In this document: piece after piece, positions 59,435 to 64,000 of the stretch
Position numbering within the stretch: the first letter of the stretch is position 1
Layout of the letters: every line of letters begins with the position of its first letter
From: Ottelia alismoides
Lineage: Eukaryota > Streptophyta > Magnoliopsida > Alismatales > Hydrocharitaceae
NCBI GenBank assembly: GCA_037367405.1
Contig: JAZKJV010011400.1
Span: 6,756,501-6,820,500, forward strand
Length of the DNA stretch: 64,000 bases
Direction of reading: 5' to 3'
The notes under the pieces: model-generated
What the model saw: the letters and a program-made list of their open reading frames with translations, nothing else
Databases searched by the model: none
What the model was told of the DNA's origin: nothing
Position numbers and translations under genes: made by a program

Positions 59435-61594
59435 CTAGTTGAAGCGAGGCAATAGCACCAGTTTTCCCTTCGCTCGAAGCCCTGCGACTACTGGCTCGAT
59501 TGTTTCTTTGAAAGATAATTCATCCATCTTGAGCCCCTGAAGACTAATGATCTTATTTCCACTCGCGAGCACTTCAATGATTTCGGCTGTAACCGTCTTG
59601 AGTTGGTTCAGGTAGAGTCCCGATTGACACTTTGCACTGGCAAGCTGTTTTGCCGTTTCAAAGTCCAACGAGGTAAGCCCAAGCTCGAGTTTATCACCGC
59701 TGAAATTGCCAAATGCTCCGGCGACCTCCGGCGTTATAAGGAATATGCTTTCCAGAGAGAGCCATCCTCGATGTTTAGCCAATTCATTGGCCGAGTCGAC
59801 ATCAATTTCGCGAAGCGAGTCGAGGCTTAGCCAGTTTTCATGGTTTGCCAAGCATCGGGCGATTTCTGGCGTCATGGACTGTAAACCGAGCATGAGTGTT
59901 CCGTTACCCTTAGCCAGGATCTCCGCTGCTTCAGGAGTCAATCGGACAACGCCGCTGAGATCCAACGCGCACTTGGCTTTCGAAAACGATCGTGCTAACT
60001 CCGGGGATACTTCCTTCAGGCCCCTCAATGCAATCCACAAGTTTTCCTTTTCGCCAACCAACGCATTGGCCACCTCTGGTGTCATTTGCTCGATCGCGGG
60101 AAAACTGAGGTTCGCTGGATGCTCTGCCAAGATAGCGGCGACTTTAGGCGAAAGTGTTGTCACTTTCGTAAACTCAACGTGTTCAGCTCTTCCAATCAGC
60201 CGTTCTGCAAGCTCTTCGGAAATCTCAGAAACATCGAACGCTACGTCGAGCTGAATTTCCGCCGGATCTTCGGTCGCAATTGTAGGTGATGGTTTACTGG
60301 GCCAATTGAATTGACTCGCGACGATCGCGATAAGCGCCATCGTTAACATTCCGGCTGCAAACTTTATCATTCTATAGGTTCCTTTGTTACTGGGGTGACT
60401 TGGATGTGGAAGCAGATCTGGAATTTCCGGAACTACACAACCATCGGGTTGCTGAATGTGACTGAGACACGCTTCGAGTGTCTGTCGCACTTCAGTCGCG
60501 GATGCAAAACGATCCGATTTATTTCTAGCCATCAGTTTTCCAACAATCCTGGCGAACCATTCCGGAATTTCAGGCTTGATCTCGGTTAGCGGCCGAGGAG
60601 CTTCGTCGATAATTTGACGCATGACTCCATAAGAACTATTTGCTAAATAGGGTGGGCGACCGGTGCAAAGCGCATACAGGACGCTACCGAGGCTAAACAA
60701 GTCACTCGATTGACTAAGCTGCTCGCCTCGTGCTTGTTCTGGAGACATATACATCGGCGTCCCCGCAATGGAACCCAACTGTGTGATGGTGTTATCATCC
60801 ACCGAACGAGCCAAGCCAAAGTCGGTGATCGTGACCCGTTCAACACCTTCTTCTAACAGAATGTTTTCTGGCTTGATGTCGCGATGGATCAACCCTTGTT
60901 CATGAGCAGCCGCCAATCCCGCCGCGATCTGCGAGCCGATCCGGAGTACTTCCACCAGTGGCAGCGCTCCTTCGTGGTCAAGTCGTTTCTGCAACGATCC
61001 CCCGCGAATGTAAGACATCACAAGATATGGCAGCGTCGAGCCGCTTGATACACTGTGAATCGGTATCACGTTGGGATGCAGCACTGCTGCGGCCGCTTTG
61101 GCCTCGCGTGCAAATCGCTTGCGAGCATTCTCATTGTGTGCGAGTCGTGGGCTCATTACTTTAACCGCGACAACACGGTCCAGCGATGGATCGATTGCTT
61201 TAAGCACGACGCCCATTCCACCGACGCCAACAACGCCTGTAACCTCATACGTGCCAAGCCGTCCAAGATGGTTTGGGAATTCAGAGGGGACCAGCAAATT
61301 CAGCACGTCTTTTACTGTAGCTGGATGACTGGTGTCCGGCCCACAGCAGGTCGCTGCCGAGTAGTCAACATTGCTCGCTTGGTCGAATTCGTTGGTCTGC
61401 AGTAAGTCTTTCGCTTGCTTCCATTGCAAGGGATCGCCTGCTTGCGCTTCGAGATATTCTCGGCACGCTGGACACGCGTCAAGATGCGCAATGAAGTCGG
61501 CATCGTCCAAATGATAATGATCTGCATTCAAAAAGTTTTGAACTCGCTGAAGATCACATCCAGCGATGGGCGATTCATGTTCTGGGAATTTCAT
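59435..61594 (-). CDS. Membrane Ser/Thr protein kinase with N-terminal zinc-finger and repeat ectodomain
   Basis: 719 residues. An anti-sigma-type zinc site (HLDACPACREYL, about 38-49) is followed by a Hanks kinase (about 110-385): GVGGMGVV P-loop, VAVKVM Lys, HRDIKPEN, DFGLA, GTPMYMSPEQA. A membrane helix lies near 413-430. The ectodomain has leucine-rich-like repeats of about 24 residues (ITPEVAGAFGNF, MTPEIARCLANHENWLSL). It overlaps the ECF sigma stop by ATGA. Such ECF-kinase pairs are typical of planctomycetes, with the kinase thought to control the sigma factor by phosphorylation. Confidence 0.9.
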   Translation of the reverse strand: MKFPEHESPIAGCDLQRVQNFLNADHYHLDDADFIAHLDACPACREYLEAQAGDPLQWKQAKDLLQTNEFDQASNVDYSAATCCGPDTSHPATVKDVLNLLVPSEFPNHLGRLGTYEVTGVVGVGGMGVVLKAIDPSLDRVVAVKVMSPRLAHNENARKRFAREAKAAAAVLHPNVIPIHSVSSGSTLPYLVMSYIRGGSLQKRLDHEGALPLVEVLRIGSQIAAGLAAAHEQGLIHRDIKPENILLEEGVERVTITDFGLARSVDDNTITQLGSIAGTPMYMSPEQARGEQLSQSSDLFSLGSVLYALCTGRPPYLANSSYGVMRQIIDEAPRPLTEIKPEIPEWFARIVGKLMARNKSDRFASATEVRQTLEACLSHIQQPDGCVVPEIPDLLPHPSHPSNKGTYRMIKFAAGMLTMALIAIVASQFNWPSKPSPTIATEDPAEIQLDVAFDVSEISEELAERLIGRAEHVEFTKVTTLSPKVAAILAEHPANLSFPAIEQMTPEVANALVGEKENLWIALRGLKEVSPELARSFSKAKCALDLSGVVRLTPEAAEILAKGNGTLMLGLQSMTPEIARCLANHENWLSLDSLREIDVDSANELAKHRGWLSLESIFLITPEVAGAFGNFSGDKLELGLTSLDFETAKQLASAKCQSGLYLNQLKTVTAEIIEVLASGNKIISLQGLKMDELSFKETIEPVVAGLRAKGKLVLLPRFN

Positions 61595-62184
61595 CGATTA
61601 TCTCCTTCCAAACGCTGAACTTCGATTTGCAGTCGCTTGAGAATACGACTACGAGCGGCGTAGATGGTGCCAAGGGTTTTGCCAAGAGTTTTCGCGGCGT
61701 CTTCACAAGACTGGCCTAGAATGACCGTTTGTTCGAATGCAGCCCAAGTAACGGGACTGACATCGACCTTAACAATAGCTGCGGCACGAAGGTATTGCTC
61801 TCTGAAACACTCGTCCCGCAACTCGGTTGTGATGGCTGAAGTTTCGGGCGTTTCGGCAAGGATCTGTTCGGCTGCAGAACCGTTCACGATTCCGCGCGGC
61901 TTTGACTTTGTCACCGCGGTAACGATTGCGTTGCTGGCCACCTTTCTCAACCAATGCCGAAATCGGACGCCTTCCTGCGGCACCCATCCTTCGATCGACT
62001 TGGAAACTCGGAGCAAGACGTCCTGTGAAAGGTCTTGTGCGTCCGCGTCCTGCATTCCGCGTCGTCTAGCCATGCGGTAGATCACAGGACGGTAGATCTG
62101 TACGAACTCTGCCCAGGCTTCCCGATTTTCGGGTGACTGGATATTCGCCAGCAGCAATGATTGTGTGTTTGGAAATTCGGTCAT
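61591..62184 (-). CDS. ECF-type sigma factor paired with a Ser/Thr kinase
   Basis: 197 residues. Region 2: VQIYRPVIYRMARRRGMQDADAQDLSQDVLLRVSKSIEGW, RFRHWLRKVASNAIV. Region 4: VILGQSCEDAAKTLGKTLGTIYAARSRILKRLQ. It shares an operon with the zinc-finger kinase, which probably acts as its regulator. Confidence 0.88.
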   Translation of the reverse strand: MTEFPNTQSLLLANIQSPENREAWAEFVQIYRPVIYRMARRRGMQDADAQDLSQDVLLRVSKSIEGWVPQEGVRFRHWLRKVASNAIVTAVTKSKPRGIVNGSAAEQILAETPETSAITTELRDECFREQYLRAAAIVKVDVSPVTWAAFEQTVILGQSCEDAAKTLGKTLGTIYAARSRILKRLQIEVQRLEGDNR

Positions 62185-62378
62185 AATTTGGTCTCTACAG
62201 GACTAAACTCGAACTAGCGGGCTAGTCTGACACGATTCCAAAAAAATGACATGGATTTTTAACGAAGCGTAGTTTTTCCTGCGGTTTCTGACTGATTCAA
62301 GCTTTTGGGCGAACGCGTCCGAAGCAGTAGTTGCCCCGGCAGGACGGTACCTACTCCGAATTACAGGAAGTGACCATG

Positions 62379-63134
62379 TCATTCGCTCTTCGGCGTTGCA
62401 ACGCAGTACTGTCGAAGATATTCGTCCACCTGCTCCTTCAATTCGATTGGAACATGGAGCGCCCCGCGTCGCGAAAAGAGCCATCTTCCATTTTTGGTGA
62501 TGAGCAATGTCGATCCGGATTCCCCGGTCCAACCCCAAGACTCGATCTCATGCCATGGCAAGAGGCCGATATAGTGCCAAATGCCATTCGTGCGAAATTG
62601 CAAATGCCCAGCGGCAATCGATAAGAAGTAAATCGCCGCGGGCATGCAAAGCACCACGCCCAATAGCCAGTAATACCAAGGCGTCGTATTGAAGTCCACG
62701 CATGAAACAAGCACAATCGAGAGTGGAAGTATGGCCAAGAGAAGGAATGCGAATCCGGTTGTCTTCATTCGACCGCAGTCCAACAAAATCTCGCCGGCTA
62801 CTCTTTTGTCGCGAAGGCTGCGGATAAGTACCAAGATAAAACCGATGGTTGAGAACGCATAAGCGACAACGATTGACGCGATCAAAAAACCAACTTGATA
62901 CCATGCCGTTAGTAACAAAGTTCCAATCGCTACAATGAGGCACCCAGCGATGGCGAATAGGTTTGCGTTGAACGATGCACGCTTCATTGCAGCGACCGTC
63001 AATTCGACCTCTTCCGCAGCAAGCATGAATCGCCTCATGGATTCTCCAGGGACAACACTCGAACGAACGCTGCTTAACTCGTTTCGAAATTCAGCTGGCA
63101 TGTTGGCTTCCCATTCATCGTGGTTTTGGTTCAT
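62379..63134 (-). CDS. Four-helix membrane protein, likely regulator of the adjacent sigma factor
   Basis: 251 residues from the ATG at 63134, overlapping the sigma stop (TAATG). After about 55 cytoplasmic residues come two pairs of membrane helices (NLFAIAGCLIVAIGTLLLTA, VGFLIASIVVAYAFSTIGFI, GFAFLLLAILPLSIVLVSC, WYYWLLGVVLCMPAAIYFLS). A C-terminal PH-like domain follows (HYIGLLPWHEIESWGW ... STLLITKNG), as in DUF5673-type proteins. The anti-sigma role is inferred from position. Confidence 0.65.
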   Translation of the reverse strand: MNQNHDEWEANMPAEFRNELSSVRSSVVPGESMRRFMLAAEEVELTVAAMKRASFNANLFAIAGCLIVAIGTLLLTAWYQVGFLIASIVVAYAFSTIGFILVLIRSLRDKRVAGEILLDCGRMKTTGFAFLLLAILPLSIVLVSCVDFNTTPWYYWLLGVVLCMPAAIYFLSIAAGHLQFRTNGIWHYIGLLPWHEIESWGWTGESGSTLLITKNGRWLFSRRGALHVPIELKEQVDEYLRQYCVATPKSE

Positions 63135-63643
63135 TATTGATTCCTCTTCGATTCCTTGCTCATCCACTCTTGCAACTTTGCGCGTGCTTTATGCAGCGCC
63201 AAGCCAACCGCGTTCGTGGAAATCTCAAGCGCGAGAGCAATTTCTTCAGCGGATAATTCTTCAAAATAGGCGAGGCAGAATACAGCAGCCTGCCGAGGGG
63301 GAAGTTCTGCCACGATCATTCTCAACCGAAGATCTTCATCGCGCTGAACAACTTGTTCCAGCGGCCCTTGTGATCGATCCAGTAGGCGAGATGCATCTAG
63401 CTCCGAATGGTCTTTCCTGCGTCTTAAGGCATCTAAAGCTCGAAACGTAACCATTCGGTATAGAAACGCTCTTGGACTTTGGACCCTACCCGACGCGAAA
63501 AACTTGTACGCTTCGATAAAGACCTCTTGGAGTACGTCCTCACAGTCCTGAGTATGCCCCAGGATTCGCCAAGCAGCTTGGTAAGCTGATGGTCCGTGCT
63601 CCTTTACGATCTCTTGCCAGTTCTTCACATCAACTCCCGACAT
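63134..63643 (-). CDS. ECF-type sigma factor
   Basis: 169 residues. Region 2: AYQAAWRILGHTQDCEDVLQEVFIEAYKF, PRAFLYRMVTFRALDALRRR. Region 4: LPPRQAAVFCLAYFEELSAEEIALALEISTNAVGLALHKARAKL. It is followed by a membrane protein likely to hold it inactive. Confidence 0.9.
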   Translation of the reverse strand: MSGVDVKNWQEIVKEHGPSAYQAAWRILGHTQDCEDVLQEVFIEAYKFFASGRVQSPRAFLYRMVTFRALDALRRRKDHSELDASRLLDRSQGPLEQVVQRDEDLRLRMIVAELPPRQAAVFCLAYFEELSAEEIALALEISTNAVGLALHKARAKLQEWMSKESKRNQ

Positions 63644-63825
63644 TGATAAATTCCCTCGCCATAGATTAGTCGAAGCAAATCGATCCCAGATTTCTCCAAA
63701 TCCAGAATCTTTTTGCCATCAACTGCTGGCGGCACAGACCATTCGTGTGTCCTTGGCTCTCCAATTTGCTAAGTAGTCAGCGAACGACCTCACGATCCGT
63801 GAGGTTCCTAGCTAAGCGTCGCTGC
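63644..63825. other. Intergenic region
   Basis: Upstream of the 63.6 kb sigma gene. It presumably holds that promoter; no clear motif was identified. Confidence 0.4.
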
Positions 63826-64000
63826 CTATAACAGCTCGTGGCTTCTTGTGCACACTCCGTGACGACGCAGAATCTTGAGAATCTTAAAAAAACGTTGATG
63901 CGAAACCGCATACCACTTCTCGCTGTCTTTCGCTTCCGCCTTGATTTTGAAAATCCTTCGCAGTCGGTTTCGTGCTTATTCGCAATCTCCCAATCGATAC
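63826..64000 (-). CDS. Partial open frame entering from beyond the window
   Basis: 58 codons open to the window edge, ending KWYAVSHQRFFKILKILRRH then GVCTRSHELL and a stop at 63826. It is basic and helix-like; no family is recognised. It could be the C-terminus of a real gene or chance. Confidence 0.3.

Overview
The window looks like a planctomycete chromosome, probably of the Pirellulaceae and relatives. The signs are the N-terminal motif VEPLETRRLL of planctomycete surface proteins (14.1 kb), a sulfatase in one operon with a YHYH protein, several ECF sigma/anti-sigma pairs, a Ser/Thr kinase directly behind an ECF sigma gene, redoxin/cytochrome/copper-monooxygenase proteins, BlaI-M56 regulator pairs and a DUF1559 fragment. 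No phage genes, rRNA, complete tRNA or CRISPR array were seen.

Layout. 0-6.4 kb: an IS3 element inserted in a tetR gene, a small inverted-repeat region, then a frameshifted blaI followed by a large M56-derived fusion protein. 6.6-11.4 kb: an Ntn hydrolase, then arsR, an arsM-arsD read-through gene and arsA. 11.4-20.5 kb: remnants, small secreted proteins, a 1645-residue surface protein (VCBS propeller, PKD-like repeats, RTX-like repeats) and a 185-bp tandem array. 20.5-23.0 kb: a redoxin/cytochrome/Cu-monooxygenase gene broken at a ten-G run, with its tetR and two palindromic operators. 23.1-28.2 kb (minus): a sigma, anti-sigma, remnant, sulfatase, YHYH-PEBP operon. 29-31 kb: a WG-repeat protein and debris of an RHS/immunity locus and a recombinase cassette. 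31-34.1 kb: a YtrA-type GntR/ABC operon ending in a thioredoxin-like protein. 34.4-42 kb: a PARG-like protein, an IS4 element inside a palindromic repeat, a three-module trypsin-like protease, and a blaI-M56 locus wrecked by an IS3. 42.3-50.8 kb: sigma/anti-sigma, LamG remnant, metallo-beta-lactamase-fold hydrolase, kinase and Fic/Doc remnants, a secreted unknown and a double SUMF1 protein. 51-57.3 kb: a nest of mobile DNA (IS3 fragments, a four-gene IS21 element, a DUF2924 cassette). 57.6-63.6 kb: a DMP19/MORN protein, an ECF-kinase pair and a second ECF/membrane-protein pair.

Two themes stand out. The first is functional operons with overlapping stop/start codons: ars, ytr-like, sigma-sulfatase-YHYH and ECF-kinase. 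The second is heavy genome decay by insertion and recombination. Three separate BlaI/M56 loci are damaged in different ways. An IS3 copy was duplicated together with 36 bp of the tetR gene it had interrupted. The same recombinase cassette lies in ruins at two places. Two families of palindromic repeats sit at the break points.

All calls come from reading the sequence. No database search was run, so family names rest on recognised motifs, and coordinates of element ends are approximate unless a repeat or codon fixes them.
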